Of a DNA stretch of 64,000 bases, positions 31,818 to 44,368 are shown in pieces. The translations under genes were made by a program, and so were the position numbers. The first letter of the stretch is position 1. The number at the start of each line of letters is the position of its first letter. The notes beneath the pieces were generated by a model, which was not told where the DNA came from, did not search any database, and worked only from the letters and a program-made list of their open reading frames with translations. Source of the stretch: Pteria penguin (lineage: Eukaryota > Mollusca > Bivalvia > Pterioida > Pteriidae); NCBI GenBank assembly GCA_035048485.1, contig CM068592.1, forward strand, positions 33,646,501 to 33,710,500, given 5' to 3'.

Positions 31818-32915
31818 TTATTTCGCTCTCTGGTATCGTGGACTGAATAAGTAGATCTTGTCGCTTCCGTACTCTGACATCAATATCACCTTATCTCTCT
31901 TACTATAAGACATGTAATGGGGACGTCCTGTCATATAATCCAACGACCCCACCATTTGATTATACCGCCCATTTATTGTCACACTGTGAATGCATTTATT
32001 TGTCATATCCGTAACTAGTATGTTTTCTAATGCAAACGTGATTCCACACGTATTTCCTGGCAATGGGCATTCCCACATGATCGTTTTTGAGATCAAACTG
32101 ATGCAAACGACTCTCTTATCCCCCATGGCACAGCCGACGTAGGCGTAACGTTTGTCCAAATGCAAATCAAAACCAAACTGTATATTCTTTGTAGTAGAAT
32201 AACACTTTCTCCAAAGCACAGTGTTCGAGTATGCACTCATCAGCGTGAGTGTGTTTTTAAATGAGTGTAAAATGCAAAGATACTCTTCATTACAATGAAT
32301 GCCAAAAGCTTCGTCCATAACTGGTATTTGGTTTATTTGCGTTACTGTTCCCGAAGTCACACTCCAAATTTCAACTATGTTCCCATTACCACAGGTTGCA
32401 AATTGGTCGTCTTTAAGAACAGCTAGACCCCAGATGGTGTTATCAGTTTGTACACTGTGCGTTTCTTCGTAATTGTGATCGAAACATTTGATTTTCATGT
32501 TGTTCTTATCGGCAACTACAAAACTGCCGTCTGCCAATGTAATACATCCAGTGACGTAGCATTTTTCTACGTCATCGGAGAGCGCTACACTAAATTCGTC
32601 TGCGTAATATATAGCAATAGGTTTGGTTGAATTTAAATACAAACTTGATAATAAAACAGACGGCAAATGCTTGGAATGCACTCGGTGAAAACTTTTTTCA
32701 AGTTCACATTCCATTGCATCCGCAGTTTCGTAATTTTCAGAGTCCGAAACTAACTTCATTTCATGACGTTGATGTAGTGGCGGTACATGCTCCGATACAC
32801 AAGCACGACAATATAACATAAGACATGAATCACATTCAACTATGGCTTTCATCTTCACGCCATGTTTATAACAAACACTACAAAGGTCTGGGTCACTCTT
32901 TATGTACTGTGCCAT
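31818..32915 (-). CDS. B-box zinc finger/beta-propeller (TRIM-like) protein
   Basis: Intronless gene of 365 codons starting at a true ATG. Residues 12-51 hold a B-box-type zinc-binding pattern: C12, C15, C28, C31, C36, C39, H43, H48 and H51. No RING finger precedes it. From about residue 115 to the end, repeated short beta-rich segments (FVVADKNNMKIKCFD, NILVTDMTNKCIHSV, VILMSEYGSDKIYLF) look like NHL/WD-type propeller blades. Intronless B-box-NHL genes are a greatly expanded family in bivalves, with roles proposed in ubiquitin-linked signalling and innate immunity. The specific function of this copy is unknown. Base composition is less AT-rich than the flanks, as expected of real coding DNA. 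Confidence 0.9.
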   Translation of the reverse strand: MAQYIKSDPDLCSVCYKHGVKMKAIVECDSCLMLYCRACVSEHVPPLHQRHEMKLVSDSENYETADAMECELEKSFHRVHSKHLPSVLLSSLYLNSTKPIAIYYADEFSVALSDDVEKCYVTGCITLADGSFVVADKNNMKIKCFDHNYEETHSVQTDNTIWGLAVLKDDQFATCGNGNIVEIWSVTSGTVTQINQIPVMDEAFGIHCNEEYLCILHSFKNTLTLMSAYSNTVLWRKCYSTTKNIQFGFDLHLDKRYAYVGCAMGDKRVVCISLISKTIMWECPLPGNTCGITFALENILVTDMTNKCIHSVTINGRYNQMVGSLDYMTGRPHYMSYSKRDKVILMSEYGSDKIYLFSPRYQRAK

Positions 32916-35189
32916 TGACGATACATATGTATTATTGTATAATCCTATGAAATTTGTAAAAACAACTCATTTCATCTCTAATTCTTCATTCTGCTTCATA
33001 TATATATATATATGCATTGATAGTTCCTTGTTAAACTTTCATTTTGCTTTTTTTTCTTCCTGGTCAACCACGTCAAACGATACCGGATATGTTTACGTCC
33101 GGTTTGTTTAATTTTCCACACAATTATCGCTCAATGCTCATCATATTTTGTAACTATACTTGTGCATAAGTGTAAATGTTAGTAATCACAATGAAAAAAA
33201 AATCCCAATTTCCCAAATTTCATTTCCTTGTATCTTTTGATAAATTGTGAAAATTTTATATCGTCATTCTTTTTCTCTATATGGAGGATTATTCATAAAT
33301 TTTTAAATGCGTGTCCTTTGATTGTGCTGCTTTTGCGGTGAATGGGAAGGTGGGTGCCCGTAAACCGGTTAACCACACCAATTGAGTGACATTTGTTACT
33401 GCAATTGACCATCCTAAGTCAGTATCCTAACCACAGCACAATCGAATATTTTTGTAATGTCTTTTTCCCTCGTATATTCTACTAGTGCATGTCCTTGGTG
33501 ATTTGTGTCATACATCTTTGTCAGATGTTTTCTCTGTTTTTTTTTTTTTAATATATAGATTTTGAAAGTATCAGTCATAATACGTTTTATTGTCTTTTGG
33601 AAACATTTTTCATTCTCTATAAAATCCAAATTCTCATGCCACCTTTGCATTCAGGTTTTGAAATTTTCCAATATTACAATATAAACTATCACGTCTGAAA
33701 ACTAGATAAATAGCTCTGTTGACATATTTGTTGTCTTGATATGGAAATAGCTGATGTTAAATATGTGTGACACAGGTCACGGCAGCTTACCTCGGTAGAC
33801 TTGCATAGGTCCCAGAACGAAAAACCCAAGAGTAAGGGTCTCCTGTGTGACTGGCTTCACCCGCCACGAATGCTCCAGGGAGTCTTAAGCTGCCTAACGA
33901 CCATCGTCGGGTCCAAAATATAACACTGGCGAGGTTCATTGTCTATATAAATTGTTTATTTAAAGCTTCCTCCTTTTTTCGTTATTCCTTCAAAATTATG
34001 TACATGTATATGACTCTGTCAAATGTATTGGGAATACACTTCAAACAGTCTCTGGTTAAAATGTTGAAATCGTTGAAATGAATTGATAAGACAGGATCAG
34101 ACAGTAAGAATGGCAAGTATTGTTGAGTTAACTCATTTGTCCACGTTTTTCTATAATACGATACGAAATATTTGCCACTCCTTTTTTGTTTTTGTTTTTG
34201 TTTGTTTGGTTTTTTAGGGGGATGGTAGTGGAAAGGGACGTGTGCCTCACAAACCCTTAATCTGTAAGTGTAAATGTGTTACAGACAAGTAATATCAAAA
34301 CAGGGTGACTTATTATACCATCGCTCACCTGAGCGGACATAGAATAGTAGGAGAAAGTTCTCTAATGTGCATAACCTTTTCCAGAGATTTTATTACAGAA
34401 TTGAGCAAAATAGGGGAGTTAAAAGGATACTTATTTGCATGCAAACCCCTGGGGAGGTTATGGGGGGTATCTCCCTCCTATGAGGGGGGTTCGGGGACAT
34501 CTCCCGAGAAAATTTTAAAAATGGAGCAAAAATCTAGCATTTGGTGCTTCCTTTTATGCTATTTTCTCGCTTTTTCGCTCTTAGATTTCATTGAATAAAG
34601 AACAAAATCAATTATTCACAGTGACAGATTTTAATATGGAATCAGTTCAAAATGCCACTTTTTGTGTATAAATTATTATTTTTTTGGGGGGGGGGGCACA
34701 ATCGAAGCCGAAGACCAATGAGGACTGGCAGATTTCTAGACGATCCGTCCACTGACAAATTGCGACGTCCCCAGACGATCCATGTCCAGATCATGCGTCC
34801 ACTAATTTTAAGTTTTACTATCTACGCCAAACATAGTCTATCCATCCATTGTTTGCAAAGAAATCAAAACACTTTTAACTACTTATACTTTATCTGTCCC
34901 CTAACTATCCACTGTTGATATCATGATAATGAAATATGATCAACAATTATTTTTTTTTTACTTGATATTATTTTTATTCTCCAATTTTATGGCTTTTTGT
35001 TCTACATTTTATATTTCATATAGATATGCCTCTGTATTTTATTCTAAATTCGAGGGATTCTAGTATAAATATCACAATAAAAATAGAAACGATTGTTAAC
35101 TATTTTCATCAAGTATACAGTTTACGGCTGGATCCGCGCCTGAAGTTACATGTTTAATCGCAAATTTCATATTTATGAAGAGCTTCACA
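32916..35189. other. Intergenic with dispersed repeats
   Basis: Contains a (TA) run near 33000, a copy of the retroelement tail at 33270-33560, and a G-rich repeat block at about 34320-34600 with cgctcacctgagc at its left. A GC-richer stretch at 33770-33920 resembles repeat DNA but could not be assigned. No gene recognised. Confidence 0.5.
33270..33560 (+). repeat. Dispersed repeat, retroelement 3' tail copy
   Basis: Shares tatggaggattattcataaa, cctttgattgtgctgctttt and gcccgtaaaccggttaacca with 41092-41395. That copy forms the 3' end of a reverse-transcriptase element, so this is probably a 5'-truncated copy of the same family. Confidence 0.8.
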
Positions 35190-36351
35190 TATGGACATAG
35201 CCTGGCGGGATTTTATGATTGGCTAGTGCAAGGATACTAGCTATATATGGTGGCGTTTTATGACTCGGTAATGCCAGGATACTCGCTATTCAGGATGGGG
35301 TTTTATGACTCGGTAATGCCAGAATACTCGTTATTCAGGGTGGTTTCTTATGACTCGGTAATACCAGGATACTATCTATATAGGGTGGCGTTTTATGTCT
35401 CGGTAATACCAGGATACTACATGTAGCTATTCAGGGTGGCGTTTTATGTCTCGGTAATGCCAGGATACTAGCTATTCAGGGTGAGGTTCTATGACTCAGT
35501 AATGCCAGCATACTCGTTATTCAGGGGAGGGGGGTCTTTATGACTCGGTATATACTAGAGAATACTAGCTATTCAGGGCGGAGTTTTATGACTCCGGAAT
35601 GTCAGGATACTAGCTATATAGGGCGTGGTTTTACGACTCGGTAATGCCAGGATACTAGCTATACAGGTCGGGAGTTTATGACTGGGAAATGCCAGGTCTC
35701 TCGCTATTCGGGGTGGGGTTTTATGACTCGGTAACGCCAGGATATTTACTATATATATAGCGGGGTTTTCATACTCGGTAATGCCAGAATACTAGCTATT
35801 CAGGATGGAATTTATGTCTCGGTAATGCCAGGATACTAACTATTCAGGCGGGTCTTTATGACTCGATAATGCCAGAATACTAGCAATTTAGGGCGGGGAT
35901 TTATGACTCCGGAATGTCAGGATACTAGCTATAGAGGGCGTGGATTTACGACTCCGTAATGCCATGATACTAGCTATATACAGGGGAGAGTTTTTTTAGC
36001 TCGGCAATGCCAGGATATTCTTTATAGAGGTTGGGGTTTTACGACTCGGTAATATTCAGGGCGAGATTTTATTACCCGGTAATGCCAGGATACTCGCTAT
36101 TCAGGGCGAGATTTCATTACCCGGTAATGCTAAGATACTCGCTATTCTGGACGAGATTTTATTACCCGGTAATGCCAGGATACTCGCTATTCAGGGCGAG
36201 ATTTTATTACTCGGTAATGCCAGGATACTCATTATTCAGGGCGAGATTTTATTACTCGGTAATGCTAGGATACTCACTATTCAGGGCGAGATTTTATTAC
36301 TCGGTAATGCCAGGATACTCGCTATTCAGGGCGAGATTTTATTACTCGGTA

Positions 36352-36627
36352 AGCCGGCGTGGCCTAGTGGTATCGCGTCGGACTCCTGATCGGGAGGCCG
36401 GGGTTCGAGTCCCGCTCTGGTCATGCCGGTGTCATGTCTTTCGGATGAGACAGTAAAAACCGAGGCCCCGTGTCGTGGTAAGCATGGCACGTTAAAGATC
36501 CCTCACTGCTTCGGGTGGGTCCGTTGCACAGATCAAAATTTGTATGCCCCGCATCAGGCAGATGCCGTCACCATATACGTGAAATATTCGTGGTGTGACG
36601 TAAAACAAAAATCAATCAATCAATCAA
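36352..36627 (+). mobile_element. tRNA-derived SINE inside the 45-bp satellite
   Basis: Full copy with A box (TGGCCTAGTGG), B box (GGTTCGAGTCC), body and (atca)n tail. It is flanked by the 12-bp target duplication TATTACTCGGTA (36340-36351 and 36628-36639), part of the satellite monomer. Confidence 0.96.
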
Positions 36628-36839
36628 TATTACTCGGTAATGCCAGGATACTCACTATTCAGGGCGAGATTTTATTACTCGGTATAATGCTAGGATACTC
36701 ACTATTCAGGGCGAGATTTTATTACTCGGTAATGCTAGGATACTCACTATTCAGGGCGAGATTTTATTACTCGGTAATGCCAGGATACTCGCTATTCAGG
36801 GCGAGATTTTATTAGTTACTCGGTAATGCTAGGATACTC

Positions 36840-36965
36840 TGATTCCAAAAATAAAAAACTTACTTTGTTAGGGAAAATTCTGATTCCAAAAATAAAAAAC
36901 TTTACTTTGTTAGGGAAAATTCTGATTCCAAAAATAAAAAACTTACTTTGTTAGGGAAAATTCTG
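36840..36965. repeat. Three 41-bp repeats at the retroelement start
   Basis: Three copies of tgattccaaaaataaaaaac plus ttactttgttagggaaaattc (one copy has an extra t), then a partial fourth leading into the coding part. Confidence 0.95.
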
Positions 36966-37003
36966 ATTGCAAAAATAAATACACTGAAAAAGCTGTCATC
37001 CAG

Positions 37004-37671
37004 ATGTTGAACTTTCTTATCGATAACATTTTTGTGGTGTTTGGAGGTAAGGTTTTTAAACAAATTGTCGGCATTCCAATGGGCACTAACTGTGCTCCGC
37101 TTCTGGCTGACATATCCCTTTACTCATACGAAGCTGAATTCATTCAGTCTTTGCTTTCGCAAGGAAAAAAAAATTGGCTCTTGGCTTCAATTTTACTTAC
37201 AGATATATAGATGACTTGCTTTCAATTAATAATCCTTCATTCGCGGATTACCTTAGCATCATCTATCCAAGTGAACTTGAGGTCAAAGAAACCACAGAAA
37301 GTAGTAATTCTACTTCGTATTTAGATATTATGTTGTCTTTCGACATTAATGGTCAATTGAACACCTCACTCTATGACAAACGTGACGATTTCAATTTCGC
37401 TATCACAAACTTTCCTTTCATAAGTAGCAACATTCCATCATCGCCCGCATACGGCGTATTCATATCTCAGTTAATACGTTATTCCAGAGCATGTTCAAAT
37501 TACAGTGACTTTGTTCTAAGGGCTAGGCGACTTTCAGTTAAGCTGCTCAACCAGGGTTATATATGTGCTAGACTAGCAACGTCACTGAGGAAATTCTATG
37601 GTCGTTACGAGACTCTTATTACTCCATATGATATCTCGTTATCCAGACTTTTAAATGATATTCTGGACTGA
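37004..37671 (+). pseudogene. Partial, frameshifted reverse transcriptase
   Basis: Two overlapping frames give a reverse-transcriptase fragment. The first (to 37210) holds QIVGIPMGTNCAPLLAD; the second (from about 37180) holds FTYRYIDDLLS, whose YIDD is the catalytic aspartate box, then SYLDIMLSF, KRDDFNFAITNFPF and LIRYSRACSNY. The frame change lies at an A9 run near 37163-37171. The N-terminal fingers and any endonuclease are missing, so the copy is inactive. Confidence 0.88.
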
Positions 37672-40130
37672 GACCGATTCCGATCATTTTACCCAGATTT
37701 GACACCTTCTATACTAGAAGGTTACCTACTTCGACTTCTCCATATATAAATACATATGGAATTTACACGATCTGACTCTTTCTACTGGGTATATGTGACA
37801 GGTGTTTCTAGCAAGCAGGAGATGCTCACTCTCCCCGGGCACCTGATCTCACTCCATCACAGGGGTTCACATATGCTTTTCAAGTAGACATATTTTGTTA
37901 TTTTCCATTTGTTTTTCATTTTCACTGATTTTGTATGTCCTCTGGTTTTATGATTTTTGGACTTGTGCCTTGGATTTATCCATCATCTCTACATACTCAC
38001 TATTCAGGGCGAGATTTTATTACTCGGTAATGCTAGGATACTCACTATTCAGGGCGAGATTTTATTACTCGGTAATGCCAGGATACTCGCTATTCAGGGC
38101 GAGATTGTATTACTCGGTAATGCCAGGATACTCGCTATTCAGGGCGAGATTTTATTACTCGGTAATGCTAGGATACTCACTATTCAGGGCGAGATTTTAT
38201 TACTCGGTAATGCTAGGATACTCACTATTCAGGGCGAGATTTTATTACTCGGGAATGCCAGGATACTCACTATTCAGGGCGAGATTTTATTACTCGGTAA
38301 TGCCAGGATACTCACTATTCAGAGCGAGATTTTATTACTCGGTAATGCCAGGATACTCACTATTCAGGGTGGGGTTTTCTGAGACGGTAATTCCAGGATA
38401 CTCGTTATTCACGGCGGGTTTTTATGACTCGGTAATACCAGGAAACTAACTATTCAGGGCGGGGTTTTATGACTCGGTAACGCCAGGATACTCGCTTTTC
38501 AGGACGGGGTTTTATGACTCGGTAACGCCAGGATACTCGCTATTCAGGGCGGGGTTCCATGACTCGGTAACGCCATGATGCTCGCTATTCAGCGCTGGGT
38601 TTTACGACTCGGTAATTTTACTGGATACTCGCTTTTCAGGGCGAGATTTTATGACTTGTTAATGCCAGGATACTCGCCATTTAGGAGGGGGTTTTATGAT
38701 TCATCAATGCCAGGACAGTCGCTATTCAGCGCGGGTATTCATTACTCGCCAATGCCAGGATATTTGCTATTCGACACCGACGGTAAGGTCATGACTCGTG
38801 AAGCCAGGTACTGTCAAGTACATCACGGGGGTTTTATGTCTTGGTGAGACAAGGGTATTCACTAAACGTGCGATTTTATTAATCGGTAAAGGCAGGGGAC
38901 CGTTGTAAAGTGCAGGGTTTTATGGCTTAGGAATCACTATATAAAACAAAGTAATTAGACTCGGTAAAGCATATTACTCACTATAAAGAGCGGACTACTC
39001 TAGGGTACTCATATACAGCACGGGTTTTTAGGACTCGGCTAAGCTTAGATGTCGCGCTATACAGCGCGGGGTTTTTTGACTTGGTTAAGAAAGTCTGCTC
39101 ACTATACAGTGCGGGGTTTTATGATTCGATAAGCTAGAGTAGTCGCTATACAGCGCGGGATTTTCAGACTATTAAGACTGGGCACATGCTATACACTACT
39201 GGGTTTTATGACTCGGTTAAGCTAGGGTACTTGATATACAGTGCAGGGGTTTATGGCTCAGTTAAGCCAGAGTATACGCTATATAGTGTGGGGTTTTGGT
39301 TCGGTTAAGCTAGGGTGCTAGTTATATAGTGCCGAGATTTATAACTTAATAATGCTACTCACCATGGGATTTTATGGGTCGGTTAAGCTACTGAACTCGG
39401 TATACAGTGCGGGAATTTATGCTGCAGTTAATCTTGGGTACTTGTTACATAGCGCGGTGGTTTATGATTCGGTTAAGCTAGGTTACTTGTTATATAGCGC
39501 GGTTGTACATGATTTAGTTAAGCTAGGGTACTTGTTATATAATGCGGTGGTTTATGATTCAGTTAAGCTAGGGTACTTGTTATATAATGCAGTGGTTTAT
39601 GATACAGTTAAGCTAGGGTACTTGTTATATAGTGCGGTGGTTTATGATACAGTTAAGCTAGGGTACTTTTTTTATATAGTGCGGTGGTTTATGATTCAGT
39701 TAAGCTAGGGTACTTGTTATATAGTGCGGTGGTTTATGATTCAGTTAAGCTAGGGTACTTTTTTTATATAGTGCGGTGGTTTATGATTCAGTTAAGCTAG
39801 GGTACTTGTTATATAGCGCGGTGGTTTATGATTCAGTTAAGCTAGGGTACTTGTTATATAGTGCGGTGGTTTATGATTCAGTTAAGCTAGGGTACTTGTT
39901 ATATAGCGCGGTGGTTTATGATTCAGTTAAGCTAGGGTACTTGTTATATAGTGCGGTGGTTTATGATTCAGTTAAGCTATGATAAACTCGGGATATCGCC
40001 ATACAGCACGGGATTTTATGACTTGGTTAAGCTAGGGTACTCGCTATAGTGTGAGGGGTTTTATGATTAGGTGAAACTAGGGTACTCGCTACACAACGTG
40101 GTGTTTTAGGACTCGGCAAAGCTAGAGTAC

Positions 40131-41396
40131 TGGGATTACTATGGGCAGTAACTGCGTTCCTCTTATAACAGATTTATTTTTGTACTGTTCATTCTATTCG
40201 AACCTCTAAACGTTTCAACCTTATTGATAAGTTCAATGACGCCTCTAGATATCTTGGTGACATATTAGTTATCGATAACCCTAACCATAAAACTTAATTA
40301 TTGACATTTATCCATATGAACTTCAATTCAACAAAGCCAATACTTCCGACCAGGAAACACCTTTTTGGACTTATATATTAAAATTATTAACAACAATATT
40401 CATACCAACATATATAAACGTGACGACATTGGATTTGGATTGTGATGTCCCCAGACTCGCTTCATATGGTATTTATATTAGTCAATTGGTTCGGTTCGCT
40501 AGAGCCTGCACTAACATTTTGGATTTTCACACAAAATTCTCAGATTACTTTTAAACTTCTTACTCTTACAGATCTTATTCTGACATTTCATTTAAATTCG
40601 GAAATGTGCCTTTTCAACAATACGTATCCAGCGGAATTTCCCATCCCAATTTCTACGGAGATCTAGTGTACAAACTAAAGAGGGTCAAAGGTTCCGATAA
40701 TTTCATATCGGCGGGTTCTAAAATGACAACACGCCTTCGTAATTGCACTACAATCAAATATTTATGTAATGTGTTATATGTTCTAGTATGTTATTTATAT
40801 TCATGTATTGTATAGCTCCATGGTGAATTCTGCCACATAACTGAGCCAGTAACTACTCTTTTTTCTTCGACATCGACATTATGACCCCGAGATCCTTGCT
40901 AAGACCATAGTTCACTTTCAGAGGATACAAGGTCCTGATCCTCGTCCTATCTGACTGTTAGTCGGGACTCCTATTGATCAAGGATCTGAGCTCGCTTACA
41001 GATGGACAGAGCACGGTTTACTTATGTTAATATCGTCTTACATATTTTTGATAGCAACATATTATTCTATAAACGTTTCGTGTGTAATAAGATTTTTATG
41101 ATCCTTGTTCTCTATGTGGAGGATTATTTATAATTTTTTAATTGTGTGTCCTTTGATTGTGCTGCTTTTGCGGTGAGTGGGAAGGTAGGCGCCCGTAAAC
41201 CGGTTAACCACACCAATTGAGTGACATTTATTACTTCAACTGACCGTCCTAAGTCGGTATCGTAACCGCAGCACAATCGAATATTTTTGTAATGTCGTTT
41301 TTCCGTGTTTATTCTACTATTATCATGTTTTGTGTGCATGTCCTTGGTGATTTGTGTCATACAGCTTTGTCAGATGTCTTCTGTTTTCTCTTTCCT
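40131..41396 (+). mobile_element. Second RT element copy, heavily decayed
   Basis: Interrupts the 45-bp satellite, with GTAC on both sides (40127-40130 and 41397-41400). Fragments of the same protein family are readable in broken frames: MGSNC near 40141, ASYGIYISQLVRF near 40458-40500, and FYGDLVYKLKRVKGSDNF near 40650-40710. Many stops and frameshifts. The last ~300 bp form a repeat found elsewhere in the window. Confidence 0.8.
41092..41395 (+). repeat. 3' tail of the second RT element
   Basis: Reads ctatgtggaggattatttat, cctttgattgtgctgctttt, gcccgtaaaccggttaacca and cttggtgatttgtgtcatac. About 85-90% alike by eye to 33270-33560; inverted, more diverged copies lie at 50815-51010 and 61190-61345. 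Confidence 0.88.
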
Positions 41397-41984
41397 GTAC
41401 AAAGCGGAGTTTTAGGACCCGGATAAGCTAGCGTACTCGCTATAGAGTGCGGGGTTTTATGGCTTGGTTTGTGCATCCTTTGTGATAATAGGATTTTGTT
41501 TGGCGCATGCCTTGAATAATGACCTCCGATAGTGCAATTTCACTGTGTTGCTTACATTTCTACTATTATTTTAAGAAATATATATACGTCAAGAATTTAT
41601 GACACACATATATCTAAACGCATATGTCCTTTAAGCAATTCTACAATTGAAATCTGTTTAATACAATTCATAATTATACTTACTAATGACCACGTATTTT
41701 TATTTACATCGACTGACAATTGTTTAATGGTAGTACATGTATATGTGCATAACATAACAATAAAATGAACAAAAGTCAATGACGTATACAATGTGTAATT
41801 GTTAAAGAAGCAAAACATTAAGCAAAGTATCCAACAATGATAAAAGAAAACTGAATATAAGTTGCTAACTCAACCTGCCAGAGATGACTTCATTATGGTG
41901 ATTAAATGTAAATGTAACATATATATACATAACAACTTGAAAAATGTGTATGACACACTTGAGAACAAAATAATGATCATATTG

Positions 41985-42045
41985 TTACACTTTCCATAAA
42001 TCAAAATCTAAATCTTCTAAGTTCGAACACTCCTTTAGCTTGTTG
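41985..42045 (-). CDS. Peroxidase last exon
   Basis: Acceptor ttttgcag, then 19 codons (NKLKECSNLEDLDFDLWKV) and TAA at 41987-41985. The C and the D-L-x-x-W end match usual family C-termini (C..ip.ldL..W). Confidence 0.88.
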
Positions 42046-42874
42046 CTGCAAAATAATGAAAATAAAAAGTAAAGTAAAAAAAAAAAATAAATAAAAATCA
42101 CATATGTAAATATTCAACTTGCTCCAATGTACATTAATAAAAGACAAACGATAGGAAGTTATACATATGTAAAATAAAACAGATATGATATACAAAATGT
42201 ATATTACAGTGTACACACTAAGACAATGCTAAAACAAGAATAGGAGATCAATGACAATATATACTACGTCACAAAAATGCTCTATCCTATATCACTCTCT
42301 GTTCAGATCGTTTTGATCACTCGAAAAAGGCCAGGAGGCCGAAGATCTTTTATTTTTTTATATTAAATATTTCTGTTTCAATTATTACCAGTTCGCTTTC
42401 AGTTGGAAATCTTAAAGTGTTTCCACTTGTAAATGTAGAAACAAAAATAAAATTGTACATAAGTAGATACAGAGGGATTTTTACACATAGCTGAGAATAA
42501 ACTTACCTTTAGTATTTGATTATTTACAAGTAAAGTTTGAAATACTTTGAGTTATGATTTCTGATATAAACAGCACATTTTGCTGGCGTAAATTGTATGA
42601 GAAATCTTCTTATTGCCCCATAGTCATAAATTAACACAAAATAATATAATTTGTAGTGCGCATTCTTACCGAAACAAATCAGGTTTATACATAACAGAGG
42701 GCTGCAACATATCCACGTCCATATTCTCACAAAGAATCTTGGACAATGTCATTCGTTTGATGGAACTAAGTTGTCCTGGAATATTATCATAAGGTCAATC
42801 TAAAATGCAGCAATGTAACAAATAACATATTTCTTTCTTTTCGGTGAAAATTTGTTTTTGATTTCACAGACAAT

Positions 42875-42928
<54 letters not shown>

Positions 42929-44305
42929 TTGCATACCTTCAGTGAAGTGGCCATTTTCGTACCAAAATCTGTCTCCTTCTTTCAATGCTTTAAATTGTTG
43001 AGCGATGAGATGAGAGAAGAGCGGCCCTACGCTAGCACCTGGGAGATGTTTCTCTAACATACCTCCAGCATACAGGTCAATGTCGTCCACATGCCTTATT
43101 CAAGCGTATATCATACGTATCATTATTAATTATATTATCGCGCACATCATTCAAATACTACATATCAACTACGAAAGTATGATCAAACATCCACAGCCAA
43201 CGGATGGAAAGCTGTCCAAAAAGACGCCACAATAATCTATGTTTGAAAATTTGTAAACACTGATTGCATTATGTAGTAAACTTAACTGTTAGATATACGT
43301 ATATATATATATACGTATATACGTATAATGCGACACCCAAAAGTGCTAACCGTGTTCAGCCTGTTCATACTCAGTGGGGCTCTCTAAAAGTGACACTCAC
43401 AACATTGTTTCCCATAGACCATGATACTTACAGGTGAGACTAGGTACCTGGGTAAATTATACTGTAAAGGTATTCACTTGATATTTTGAAATCTTCTTGA
43501 AGCAACGATATCTCTTAAGCACTTAAATAAAATGGTCTAATTTAAATGATCGAGTACAATGTACTGTCTATGGATTTGAACGAGAAGCCTTCAATTTCAA
43601 ATTAATTCTCATTTGTAATTGCAGACTTAACACTTTGTATTTAAACCTGATTTCTTAATTTAATGGTGCTCTGTACATTTCCAACACATCATCATTTACC
43701 ATTACAAGATTCTGTTTTAAATTACATTTAACTTTTCTAAATATGAAAAAAAATAATAGAAAATGAAATCAAACGATTTTACCTGTATGCTTGTTTCAAT
43801 AGAACAATAGATTCAATGTCATGGTCCTCAAGTCCACCATTTTGGTCCTCGCTGAAAGATGTCACTTCCGGTAGACCTATGAATTTTCGCCATTTGTTAT
43901 ACGAAGGAATTCCATGGTCCCTTCCGCGCTGAATATTTAAAGCAGGAAGGTCAAAACTGTGTCCATATCTATCCTTTAGAAGTTTGTCTCTGACCCCTGA
44001 TTCAAACGCTCTGTACGACAGGATAACATATGAAAGGTAACTTTACACACGTTTTCTTTATTTTGAAAGCAGCATAGTTATTGAGAGATGTTGTCGAGTG
44101 ATAAGGGAAAGGTTTACCAAGGTGCCTGACAATGGCCGATTTTGTGTTTAATTGTCATTAAACATAAATCGCTGCTTTCTAAGTAAATGAAATATGTGGA
44201 ACTTTCATTGAAATTAAACTATATCCATGGAGATTTGTATAATTCGACAATTTTCAATGTAATCATTAAACATTGCAATGTTTGTATCAACTCTATTGTT
44301 TTATT

Positions 44306-44368
<63 letters not shown>

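Larger units (their letters stand above)
36840..37992 (+). mobile_element. 5'-truncated reverse-transcriptase element
   Basis: Inserted into the 45-bp satellite; the satellite breaks at ggatactc and resumes at atactcactattc, suggesting a short target duplication ATACTC. It starts with three copies of a ~41-bp unit (tgattccaaaaataaaaaac...), then a partial reverse transcriptase, then a non-coding 3' part without a poly(A) tail. Variable short duplications fit target-primed retrotransposition. The family (Penelope-like or another non-LTR type) is unresolved. Confidence 0.85.
35190..41470. repeat. ~45-bp satellite block with insertions
   Basis: The monomer in the left part reads actcggtaatgccaggatac tcgctattcagggcg...ttttat; the right part (39100-40130) reads gattcagttaagctagggta cttgttatatagtgcgg. 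Alignment of tcggtaatgcc/cagttaagct, gatactcgctat/ggtacttgttat and the gcgg...ttttatga block suggests one diverged 45-bp family. The block resumes after each insertion, last at 41397-41470. Homogeneous subarrays lie at 36050-36350, 36629-36839, 37993-38370 and 39430-39980. Confidence 0.92.

Noticed and set aside
36031..38449. Repeat proteins with FRARFYYSVMPGYSL units
   Set aside because: The 45-bp satellite (15 codons) read through; one frame runs straight into a SINE.
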